A stretch of DNA of 64,000 nucleotides from Pelobacter sp. (lineage in GTDB: Bacteria > Desulfobacterota > Desulfuromonadia > Geobacterales > Pseudopelobacteraceae): assembly GCA_030824515.1 (NCBI GenBank), contig JAVBXN010000009.1:1-64000 (forward strand), written 5' to 3'. Positions 38,530 through 46,800 of the stretch are shown here, piece after piece. Below the pieces are notes generated by a model. The model did not search any database. It was not told the DNA's origin and saw only the letters and a program-made list of their open reading frames with translations. The first letter of the stretch is position 1; each line of letters begins with the position of its first letter. Position numbers and translations under genes: made by a program.

Positions 38530-39051
38530 CTAAAAGCGGCCGTACTCTGTTTTGCCCGCAAAACGGCAGTAGAATTGAGTCAACATCTGGGACTTACTCT
38601 CCTCGCCGTAGAAAAACAGCTTGAAATATTGAAGTTCGATTGAGTCCATCGTCGTGTCGGGCCGGATAAAGGCGGGTACCGGGAGATTATCAGTTAAGTT
38701 GGCATCAATATAGAAACACTTCTCAGTTAAAATCAATTCCTCCACAAAGGAAATACCATGTCCATAAAGCAACACGCTGAAACCCGATTCGTCGAACTGA
38801 TGACTGAACTGTTCCAGCTTGACGAGGCTGAGAGCCTTGATTTCGGCATCTATCGGGTCATTAAGCGATTTGAGGCGATTGAGTCGGTTTTTGTTGGTCA
38901 GTTCGGGAGGTAAATTGTCTCGGCACTGATGAGACAATTTGAAATAATGTACATCTAACAGATGTTGCTCAACGGGAAAAAGTGTCCGCATTGCGGACAC
39001 AATTGAAGTAAAATCTAATAGGGGAGGAGCTGTCATGCCGACAATTAGCAT
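38530..39051 (-). CDS. Uncertain ORF, possibly a gene remnant
   Basis: 173 codons. The C-terminal third (about 38530-38757) reads like real protein sequence (FYIDANLTDNLPVPAFIRPD, then ELQYFKLFFYGEE). The N-terminal two thirds are antisense to a methylase remnant with a good ribosome site on the other strand. I suspect the tail of a decayed gene joined by chance to an open frame. Function unknown. Confidence 0.3.
   Translation of the reverse strand: MLIVGMTAPPLLDFTSIVSAMRTLFPVEQHLLDVHYFKLSHQCRDNLPPELTNKNRLNRLKSLNDPIDAEIKALSLVKLEQFSHQFDESGFSVLLYGHGISFVEELILTEKCFYIDANLTDNLPVPAFIRPDTTMDSIELQYFKLFFYGEESKSQMLTQFYCRFAGKTEYGRF
38758..38913 (+). pseudogene. 5' fragment of a restriction-modification DNA methyltransferase
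   Basis: 51 codons follow a good ribosome site (AAAGGAAATACC). RFVELMTELFQLDEAES followed by LDFGIYRVIKR is the characteristic N-terminus of a large adenine-specific methyltransferase family, type III/Mod-like. The catalytic motifs that should follow are absent, and the frame stops at TAA 38911. It is the truncated start of a lost gene of about 1000 codons. Confidence 0.7.
38982..39000 (+). promoter_or_regulatory. Palindrome upstream of DUF4160/DUF2442 pair
   Basis: Inverted repeat with 9-bp arms GTGTCCGCA and TGCGGACAC around one T, 35 bp before the start of the DUF4160 gene. Toxin-antitoxin modules are often autoregulated through such operators. A second inverted repeat (ACATCT/AGATGT) is at 38951-38965. 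Confidence 0.5.
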
Positions 39052-39304
39052 GTTTTACGGGATCATTATTTCGATGTTTTATGAAATAAAGGAAAAACAT
39101 CACTTGCCACATGTGCATGTTCGCTACCAGGGTGCTAATGCATCCATCGCAATCGAGGATGGATCACTTCTGGCTGGTGACTTCCCAGCACGGCAGTTGC
39201 GGATGGTGCAAGTCTGGATCGACCTGCATAGGGATGAACTCCTTGCTGATTGGGAACTGGCAAGTGCCGGCGAAGAGCTGTTTCGAATCGATCCTCTCAA
39301 GTAA
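39035..39304 (+). CDS. DUF4160 family protein, putative toxin-antitoxin component
   Basis: 89 residues starting MPTISMFYGIIISMFY, with HHLPHVHVRYQGANASIAIEDG, the DUF4160 pattern. GGGGAGGAG precedes the ATG. It is followed after 11 bp by a DUF2442 gene; the two families often occur as pairs regarded as toxin-antitoxin-like. Which is the toxin is not established here. Confidence 0.82.
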   Translation: MPTISMFYGIIISMFYEIKEKHHLPHVHVRYQGANASIAIEDGSLLAGDFPARQLRMVQVWIDLHRDELLADWELASAGEELFRIDPLK

Positions 39305-39315
39305 GGAGGCACATA

Positions 39316-39558
39316 ATGTTATTGGATATTGTACGGGTACAACCCGGACCACACTACACACTGATGCTCGAATTTGAAAACGGCGAAAAACGCCGCTTCA
39401 ACATGGAACCATACATGGAGCAAAAACCATGGATACGTATCAAGCCTGCCCCGCTGTTTCAACGGGCTTTTGTGGAAAATGGCACGGTTGCCTGGCCGGG
39501 TAATGTTGATATTGACCCTGAAACACTTTACGAATTGTCAGAAGTGATTGAAAAATGA
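39316..39558 (+). CDS. DUF2442 family protein, partner of DUF4160
   Basis: 80 residues starting MLLDIVRVQPGPHYTLML, with the DUF2442 features FENGEKRRFNMEPYM and VAWPGNVDIDPETLY. AAGGAGG precedes ATG 39316. Probably forms a complex or regulatory pair with the upstream protein. Confidence 0.82.
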   Translation: MLLDIVRVQPGPHYTLMLEFENGEKRRFNMEPYMEQKPWIRIKPAPLFQRAFVENGTVAWPGNVDIDPETLYELSEVIEK

Positions 39559-39715
39559 GCAAGCCGAAACTGTCCGGGCATTCCCGCCTGAAGTCTGCTC
39601 TGGTACTCGTGATGCGCTGGCTGTTGAGTTGAAGATACCGCTTCATAACTGCTTGAAGACCCTGCTGAATGTGGAGAAAGAACTGGGGTGCGAGCGGGCG
39701 CTACATGAAGGATAG
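39548..39715 (+). pseudogene. Short ORF of 55 codons, likely gene remnant
   Basis: Read from TTG 39548, overlapping the end of DUF2442. It contains DALAVELKIPLHNCLKTLL and ends ERALHEG. No ribosome site and no family known. The helix-rich text looks protein-like, so it may be a fragment of a lost gene. Confidence 0.3.
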
Positions 39716-39747
39716 TTCTGGATATCAATAAACTTACCGACAAAAAA

Positions 39748-40002
39748 ATGGGCGAAGGTGTTTCCATACCCACAGCATTTTTCAAGGATGGCCGCAATCT
39801 GGTTTTTGTTGATGATGAGTATTTAAAACCGGATGCTAACGGTAAAACTGGTACATGGGCTCAGGAGAAGCGCAGAGGGGAACTTTATAAATATTCAAAA
39901 GACGGGGTCTTAGGCATCGGTGCAGAAAAAGCCAAAGATCTTCGTGAACATCCAACACCGTGTGAAGAACTCTGGAAACGGAAGCAGAAAGCAAAAGTAT
40001 AG
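39748..40002 (+). pseudogene. 84-residue ORF, likely gene fragment
   Basis: Encodes FVDDEYLKPDANGKTGTWAQ and a basic C-terminus ending KRKQKAKV. The frame is open upstream of the ATG (DINKLTDKK) back to a TGA, so the start is uncertain. No ribosome site and no family recognised. It belongs to the same decayed region as 38530-39715. Confidence 0.35.
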
Positions 40003-40197
40003 CCTGTAGCCCGTAAAATGACAAAAAATTACATCGCAGAAATAATCAATACTTTAACCGGATTGTCAAAGAAAGAGCCGGCTGACTTACTGGAATTACA
40101 GACCTCATCATATGAATGATTGTTATGGCGACATATAACAGTTGACAGTTGACAGTGTCTGCCATTAAATTGAATATCAAGTTCAATAGGGGGGCGC

Positions 40198-40638
40198 ATG
40201 ATACTGGAAAAGAAAAAAGCCTTCAACCGTTTCGCCGCCAGCAAAGGGTTGCGCTCCACCCGCCAGAGGGACGTGATTCTCGACATTTTTCTTTCGACCC
40301 ACCAGCATGTCAGTGTTGAAGAGCTCTATCTGAAGATCAAAACCAGCAATCCCGGCATCGGCCATGCCACGGTCTACCGTACGCTCAAGCTGTTTGTGGA
40401 GTCCGGTCTGGCGCGCGAAATACTTTTGCATGACGGACAGACCCGCTATGAACATGTGATGGCCGGCGAACACCATGACCACCTGGTCTGTACCGGATGT
40501 AACAGCATAGTCGAGTTCGAAAACGAGACCATAGAGAAACTGCAGGATGAAATCGCAGCTCTACACGGCTTCATGATCAGAAGCCACAAGCTGGAAATCT
40601 ACGGCCTCTGTTCTGATTGCAGAAACACCAAGTCTTGA
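40198..40638 (+). CDS. fur: Fur family transcriptional regulator
   Basis: 146 residues. The winged helix (STRQRDVILDIF, then HATVYRTLKLFVESG) is followed by the metal-binding GEHHDHLVCTGCNSIVEF and CSDCRNTKS with two CxxC pairs. This is Fur rather than Zur or PerR by position beside feoB, but PerR cannot be excluded by sequence. GGGGGG before ATG 40198 gives the ribosome site. A TTGAA-N7-TTCAA motif at about 40174-40190 may be an autoregulatory site. Confidence 0.88.
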   Translation: MILEKKKAFNRFAASKGLRSTRQRDVILDIFLSTHQHVSVEELYLKIKTSNPGIGHATVYRTLKLFVESGLAREILLHDGQTRYEHVMAGEHHDHLVCTGCNSIVEFENETIEKLQDEIAALHGFMIRSHKLEIYGLCSDCRNTKS

Positions 40639-40671
40639 CGCAGAATCAGGACTTTTTTTTGAAAAACCATT

Positions 40672-40690
40672 GAAAATGAAAATCAAAAGC
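40672..40690 (+). promoter_or_regulatory. Candidate Fur box upstream of feoB
   Basis: Matches the 19-bp E. coli Fur consensus at 14 of 19 positions by my hand count (core GAAAATGAAAATCA). It lies 16 bp before feoB. Confidence 0.45.
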
Positions 40691-40706
40691 ATAAAAGGGT
40701 GTAACG

Positions 40707-42698
40707 ATGTCGTCAAGCAGCAATAGCGCCTCCTCTGAATCTGCAAACCGCAGTGTTGTACGCCGGGTAGCTCTGGTGGGAAATCCCAATGTCGGAAAAA
40801 GCGTGCTCTTCAACGCCTTGACCGGCGCCTATGTCACTGTATCAAACTATCCCGGAACTTCTGTCGAGGTTTCACGCGGCAACTCCACGATTGAAGGTGA
40901 ACCCTGGCAGGTGATCGATACGCCCGGCATGTATTCGATCCACACGATAACCGAAGAAGAGCGGGTTGCCCGTGAAATCCTGCTGCATGAGAACCCCGAC
41001 GTTGTTGTGCATGTCCTGGATGCCCGCAATCTGGAGCGCATGCTGGCCATGACGGTTCAGTTGATCGAGGCGGAATTGCCGGTGATACTGGTCGTCAACA
41101 TCATGGATGAAGCCGAGCGGATGGGGCTGAAAATCGACCTGGAACTGCTGCAAAAGCGTCTGGGCATCCCGGTGATTGGGGCCGCCACCGCCCGTAACCG
41201 CGGTGTGGATGCTATCCGGGCGGCCATCGCCGGGTATAAACACCAGGGTGATGCCAGGCGGCGCTTCCCCTATAGTCGCCTGTTGGAACATGATATAAAT
41301 GAGATTGCCGGGATGATGACCGGAGATTATATACTTTCCCGTCGATCGTTGGCGATGCTGCTTTTGCAGCAGGACGAGGAAATCATTGAGATCGTACGTC
41401 ATCGTGAAGGGGAGGGCTACCCGGCGCTGGCGGAACTGGCGCGTGAGATATCCTTCAAGCGCCGTGGTTCGTTCCATCTCAATCTGTCGCTGGAGCGTAA
41501 CGAGATCGCCAAGGATCTGTTGAACGGTGTTTTCGTTGCTCCGGACAAACGGGTCGTAACCTGGGCCGAGCGGTTGTCCAACTGGTCGGTCAAGCCGTTG
41601 ACCGGCGTTCCGATGCTTCTGATCGTGCTCTATTTCGGACTCTACAAGTTTGTGGGACAGTTCGGTGCCGGAACGGTCGTGGACCTGCTGGAAAAACGGT
41701 TTTTTGTGGAAATTGTTAATCCCTGGGTGATCGGTCTGGTCAAGAACATTGTCCCATGGGAGATCGTTCAGGAGCTGATTGTCGGCGAATACGGAATCAT
41801 CACGCTCGGCATCAGATATGCGGTCGGCATTATTCTGCCGATCGTGGCAACCTTCTTCATCTTCTTCTCCTTTCTGGAAGATACCGGATATTTCCCGCGT
41901 CTGGCGCTTCTTGTTGACCGGGTCTTCAAGTATTTCGGCCTGACGGGGAGGGCGGTAATTCCGATGGTGCTTGGTTTTGGCTGTGATACGATGGCCACGA
42001 TGGTGACCCGTACCCTGGAGACGGTTCGAGAGCGGGTGATTGCGACGGTCCTGCTGGCGCTGGCGATCCCATGTTCGGCTCAGCTGGGGGTGATCATTGC
42101 GCTGCTTTCCAAGTCCCCCGGCGCACTGGCGGTATGGAGCGTGTGCCTGCTGCTGATCTTCATTGCTGTTGGTCTGCTGGCCGCCCGGATTCTTCCCGGT
42201 GAGGCGCCGATGTTTTACATGGAGCTGCCTCCGATGAGGCTGCCGCAGTTCTCGAACGTGCTGACAAAAACCTATACCCGCATGCAGTGGTATTTTCTGG
42301 AAATTCTGCCATTATTCGTACTGGCCTCGGTGCTGCTCTGGCTGGGCAAGGTGACCGGCTTCTTTGAAAAGGCCATCGATGCGATGACGCCGGTAATGGC
42401 CTCGCTCGGGCTTCCCAGGGAAGCAGCTGTTGCCTTCATCTTCGGCTTCTTCAGGCGCGACTACGGCGCCGCCGGCCTGTACGACCTGCAGACCAAGGGA
42501 TTGATGGACGCGCGGCAACTGACGGTGGCTGCCGTGACTCTGACCCTGTTTATCCCTTGCGTGGCCCAGTTCCTGGTGATGAAGAACGAACGGGGCTGGA
42601 GGGTGGCAAGCGGCATCGGCCTGTTCGTGAGTCTGCTGGCGTTCGGCAGCGGTTATCTGCTGAACCAGTTGTTGCTGGTGACCGGATTGTTGGCATGA
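40707..42698 (+). CDS. feoB: Ferrous iron transport protein B
   Basis: 663 residues. N-terminal G-protein domain with G1 GNPNVGKS (residues 25-32), G3 DTPGMYSI and G4 NIMDE, followed by a GDI-like helical domain and about eight to ten membrane helices. VLGFGCDTMATMVTR and the Cys-containing IPCSAQLGV are typical of the transporter pore. Shorter than E. coli FeoB (773). Its TGA overlaps the ATG of the next gene. Confidence 0.95.
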   Translation: MSSSSNSASSESANRSVVRRVALVGNPNVGKSVLFNALTGAYVTVSNYPGTSVEVSRGNSTIEGEPWQVIDTPGMYSIHTITEEERVAREILLHENPDVVVHVLDARNLERMLAMTVQLIEAELPVILVVNIMDEAERMGLKIDLELLQKRLGIPVIGAATARNRGVDAIRAAIAGYKHQGDARRRFPYSRLLEHDINEIAGMMTGDYILSRRSLAMLLLQQDEEIIEIVRHREGEGYPALAELAREISFKRRGSFHLNLSLERNEIAKDLLNGVFVAPDKRVVTWAERLSNWSVKPLTGVPMLLIVLYFGLYKFVGQFGAGTVVDLLEKRFFVEIVNPWVIGLVKNIVPWEIVQELIVGEYGIITLGIRYAVGIILPIVATFFIFFSFLEDTGYFPRLALLVDRVFKYFGLTGRAVIPMVLGFGCDTMATMVTRTLETVRERVIATVLLALAIPCSAQLGVIIALLSKSPGALAVWSVCLLLIFIAVGLLAARILPGEAPMFYMELPPMRLPQFSNVLTKTYTRMQWYFLEILPLFVLASVLLWLGKVTGFFEKAIDAMTPVMASLGLPREAAVAFIFGFFRRDYGAAGLYDLQTKGLMDARQLTVAAVTLTLFIPCVAQFLVMKNERGWRVASGIGLFVSLLAFGSGYLLNQLLLVTGLLA

Positions 42699-42886
42699 TC
42701 TGCGGATTCTGCGGGCACAGATTCGATGAAAAGGAAGCCAAACAGGGCTGTGGCGGTTGTCCCGGCGGCTGCCATTCGATCCATTGTCCGCGCTGTAATT
42801 ATAAAAATCCGTTGGAACCCGAACTGCTCAAAAAGATACGCAGGATATTCAATAAGAACGATGCTGATAAAGGAGACGCGGAATGA
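42695..42886 (+). CDS. Small zinc-ribbon protein in feo operon
   Basis: 63 residues with eight cysteines: CGFCGHRF, CGGCPGGCH and CPRCNYK. The start overlaps feoB's stop (ATGA) and the stop overlaps the next start. It may do the job of FeoC or be an Fe-S or zinc protein that helps iron uptake. No named family. Confidence 0.75.
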   Translation: MICGFCGHRFDEKEAKQGCGGCPGGCHSIHCPRCNYKNPLEPELLKKIRRIFNKNDADKGDAE

Positions 42887-43527
42887 AATTATCCGATAAG
42901 GCGGAAGAAATCCTGGAGGCGCTCTGGATTGCGGTTGAGGAAAGAAAGCTGGCTGCTTTGGACCCCCAGGAATTCTCGATTCCGCTGGATGATCCCGCCT
43001 ACGCCGAGCTGACCAGTCGCGCCATGGTGGAAATCAGGCAGGGCTTGGTATATTTCCGGCCCGAAGGGAAAATTGAGGGGCGCACCACGATCCGTCGCCA
43101 CCGGTTGGCTGAACGCCTGATGATGGATGTGCTTAACATCCGTGGTGAAGCCGGTGATTACAAGGCCTGCGAGTTTGAACACCTGTTGCACGAGGGGGTG
43201 GACACCAAGGTCTGCACCATGCTCAACCACCCAACTACCTGCCCCCACGGCAAGCCGATTCCGCCAGGGGATTGCTGCGAACAGGCCCGCGCAGAAGGCG
43301 ACCTGGGAGTGGTGCCGCTGACCGAGTTCAAGTCGGGTCAGGAAGGTGAAATCGCCTACATTCAGACCGAAGACAACAAGAAAATGCAGAAACTGATGGC
43401 GATGGGAGTTTTGCCGGGAAATCGCATCGTGCTGCAGCAGGCGTTTCCGTCCTACATCTTCCGTGTCGGCTATTCCGAGTTTGCCATTGACAGCAATCTG
43501 GCAAAGGAAATTTTTGTAAGGAAGTAA
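42883..43527 (+). CDS. DtxR/MntR-type metal regulator with FeoA domain
   Basis: 214 residues. An N-terminal DtxR-like winged helix is followed by the metal-binding region (RRHRLAERLMMDVL, then CEFEHLLHEGVDTKVC) and a C-terminal FeoA/SH3-like domain (VPLTEFKSGQEGEIAY, then MAMGVLPGNR). The Cys-rich NHPTTCPHGKPIPPGDCC is a typical insertion. It may both sense metal and help FeoB through the FeoA part. No separate feoA gene is nearby. Confidence 0.85.
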   Translation: MKLSDKAEEILEALWIAVEERKLAALDPQEFSIPLDDPAYAELTSRAMVEIRQGLVYFRPEGKIEGRTTIRRHRLAERLMMDVLNIRGEAGDYKACEFEHLLHEGVDTKVCTMLNHPTTCPHGKPIPPGDCCEQARAEGDLGVVPLTEFKSGQEGEIAYIQTEDNKKMQKLMAMGVLPGNRIVLQQAFPSYIFRVGYSEFAIDSNLAKEIFVRK

Positions 43528-43583
43528 GTTCTTGTGGGCAGGTTTTATAAGCTGATATTATTAATAAAAAACCAATAAACATC

Positions 43584-43611
43584 TTGACATGTCAGCGTAA
43601 AGAGGTAGATT
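43584..43611 (+). promoter_or_regulatory. Promoter-like element
   Basis: TTGACA at 43584-43589 and TAGATT at 43606-43611 with a 16-bp spacer. The terminator 115 bp downstream suggests a short transcript or leader. Confidence 0.35.
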
Positions 43612-43725
43612 ATCGGGTAAAAATATCAACTTAAGGTTAAATATATGCGCAGAATACTGAACATGGAATCATTATTTCTAACTCCTCTATGTTCAGTCAT
43701 TAGCGGCTAGTCACGTTTCAGATTT

Positions 43726-43760
43726 CGCCCCGTTGGCCTTGCAAGCCGGCGGGGCGTTTT
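43726..43760 (+). terminator. Intrinsic terminator before RHS gene
   Basis: CGCCCCG pairs with CGGGGCG (with GGC/GCC inside) and TTTTTG follows. Confidence 0.75.
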
Positions 43761-43831
43761 TGTCGCTGTCAAATGGCTTTGATATGGAATTGGAATAAAT
43801 CGGCTTCTGGATTATCCGCAAGGAGAGAGTC

Positions 43832-46800
43832 ATGACCAACAATACCGCCAAAATGTTTCGCCGGATTGCCGCACTGCTACCAGTTGTCGCGGCAGTATTA
43901 ATCCTGAACATCATCCTAAATGCCGGGGATGCCGTTGCTGACAGTCTTGCCAGGGTTCAGCCGGATCTCAAGCCGCTTGACCTCTCCCGTGCGCCAACGG
44001 TGGAGGAACTGATGGCGGCGGGGCAGCTCGGCGGCCAGTTGTATCCGACGTCCGACATCGTGGTGGATGATCCTCGATTCCCCAGACATGCGGCAAAAGC
44101 CATGGGCGCCGGCTCAAAGGGGCTGTCTGCTCCGGATCGGCACCGGCAGATCAATCTTTCCTTCGGCACGGCTATTCAGGAGTGGAACAGACATAATTAC
44201 GTCGAAGCCGTGGTGCTGTTCAAGAAGCATGTGGCTGACTTCTCCGACAGTCCCTGGGTTTCGGAGGCGCTGCTGCATCTGGGCTGCGACGCCTTTTATC
44301 ACGGACGTTCCACTGAGGCGGAAGCGTATTTCAACGACATTATCGGACGGAACCGGAACAACCGTCACGAAGGCGCCATGATCATGACCAACAAGGCCCG
44401 GCTCCGTCTGGCGGTGCTCAAGGCTGCCCGTAACAACACCAAAGAGGCGATTGAACTCTTTGCGCTTCTTGCGAAAGAAAGCAGCGATTGGCGGGACCGG
44501 ACCTACGCCACGCAGTGGCTGCAACGGCTGTCTAAAATGAAAAATGCCGGGACAGCGCCGCTGGCCTGCGGCGCCCAGGCGCTCTCGCGGTTTCTGGAAG
44601 TGAGTGGCCTTGACGACGGGAAGACCGGTCTTGATCTGCTTCGTCCCAAAAACAGCCGTGGTTTCAGCTTCGAAGAACTTGCGCGGATTGCCGCGGAACG
44701 CGGTGTGCAGTTGGCGGCCCTTCGTCTAAAGCCCGAGGATCTTCCCCAGCTGGAACTTCCGGTGCTGGTCCATCTGTCCGGTCATTTGCCGGGTGACAGC
44801 GGACACTACTGGGTGCTGGAGGAGATGAACGATGGCCGGCTGACACTGTTCGATCCCCAGGGAGAGCGTTATTACAGCCAGACTTTTGCCGAATTTGCAC
44901 GGGAATGGAGCGGAGCTGTTCTGGTTAACGAAGATGCGGATACGCCTTTGCCTGGCGTGCGACTCGTCGGCCTGGAGATGGAGGAGATCGCCGGCGGTTG
45001 CTGTGGTGTCCCCAAACCGGAGAGCGATTTGGGGAAAAAAATCAAGCAGGGCGCCGAATTTCTCTCGAATTGGTTTACGGGTGTTTTTGCACCAATGCCG
45101 CCTGTCATTGGCGAATTGGCCCCACTCTTGAGCGAAGAAGGTGCGGCTGCTGAAAGAGGCGGAATGGATGCGCTGAAGGAGATGAAAGCGCGAGAGGCTT
45201 TAAGAGACAGGGGTGACTACGATGAATATCTTCGTGTCAAAAATATGCCCATGGATCAATTCTGCACAGAGTTTGGTTGCGGTGCTCCGACATGGTTTGT
45301 CAATCCGGTCAACATGAACCTATTCGTACAGGATACTCCGCTCTGGTATCGTCCGGCTGTCGGGTTGCCGGTACAGATTACCCTTTCCTATAACTCCCAG
45401 TCGGCCATCGCCCAGCACGAACCGTTCGGTCCAAAGTGGCAGTTCAACTACGGTTCCTCTCTGGTGGTGGATACCGGCGGCGAAGTGACCATCTTCATGG
45501 CCGACGGCCGGCGTGACGTCTATTCACCAAACCCGGCCGGCGGATACCTTCACCCCTATCAGGTCTACAACACACTGGTGAAGCTGGCGGAAAACAGGTT
45601 CGAGCTGCTCTTCCCCGACGGTCGGGTATATCTGTATGCCATCCCGTCCGGAACCTCGTCGCTGCAGCCGTTTCTGACTGAATCCCGCGACGCATACGGC
45701 AACAAGCTCAGCTTCACCTATGACAGCCAGATTCATCTCACAACCATAACCGATGCGCTTGGCGGTGTAACGACCCTCACCTATAACGGCAACGGGCTGA
45801 TCACCAGGGCCACCGATCCGTTTGGCCGACATGCCGACTTTGAATATTCCCCCAGCGGGGCACTCAATAAAATTACCGACATGGGGGGCTATTCGTTTAG
45901 CTTCACCTACGACAGCACGTTTTATCTGACCTCAATCGGCAACACCCTGGGAACCAGTGAGTTTTATATCGAGCCGGCAGAGGGGATCAACAACAGCGCC
46001 GACTCCTATCCTCCGCCAGGTGGAGTGATGTGGGAGAATTACCGGATTACCGTCACCAACCCGCAGGGGGGCAGGGAAGAGTTCTACTACAACGGCTACA
46101 CCGGCAGCAGCTGGCACATTCAGCCACGCGATTATGTCAGTTATTATCCCGGCTATGACGGCTACACCACGCCCAAGACCAGCGTCAACTTTGGCACGAC
46201 AACCGGACAGCGCGCCGAAATCAGCTCGGTCACCACCCCTGCCGGCCATAATTATTCCTATGTCTACGACGTGAACGGAGATCTTCTGACCAACTGGGAA
46301 GGCTCCCGGTATATCTATAATGACAAGGGGATGGTCACCGCCATAACCGATCCGCGGCTGAATCTGACCAACAGAAGTTATGCGCCGAATGGCGTCGATC
46401 TGCTGACCGAGACCAACGGACTCGGGACTGTCACCTACGCCTATAACGCGAACCATGGCGTTACATCCGTTACTGACCGGTTAAACCATAGCACTACCCA
46501 TGTCTATAACAGCCTGGGCCAGCTCACCTCCTCCACCGACCCGCTCGGCGCGGTAAAGAGCTATGAGTATGACGTCAATCATCGCCTGGCCAGGACCAGC
46601 ATCGCCGGAGTGACAATCGGCAGCTTTACACACGACTCCTTCGGCAGGGTCCGCACCTACACCAACAGCGCCGGTGTAACGCTGACCTATGATTACAACC
46701 TGCTTGACGATGTAACGCGCGTAACCTATCCCGATTCCACGTTTGTGGTCATTACGTACTCAACAGCCATCCCGCGCCTCGTCGAAGCCGTGACCGACCG

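Larger units (their letters stand above)
43528..43831. other. Intergenic region between feo operon and RHS gene
   Basis: Contains a promoter-like pair at 43584-43611 and two hairpins: an ACTGAACAT/ATGTTCAGT repeat (about 43657-43699) and the terminator at 43726-43760. The RHS gene ribosome site AGGAGAG ends the region. No ORF seen. Confidence 0.45.

Noticed and set aside
40018-40119. 33-codon plus-strand ORF (MTKNYIAEIINTL)
   Set aside because: Too short, no ribosome site, and lies in decayed DNA.
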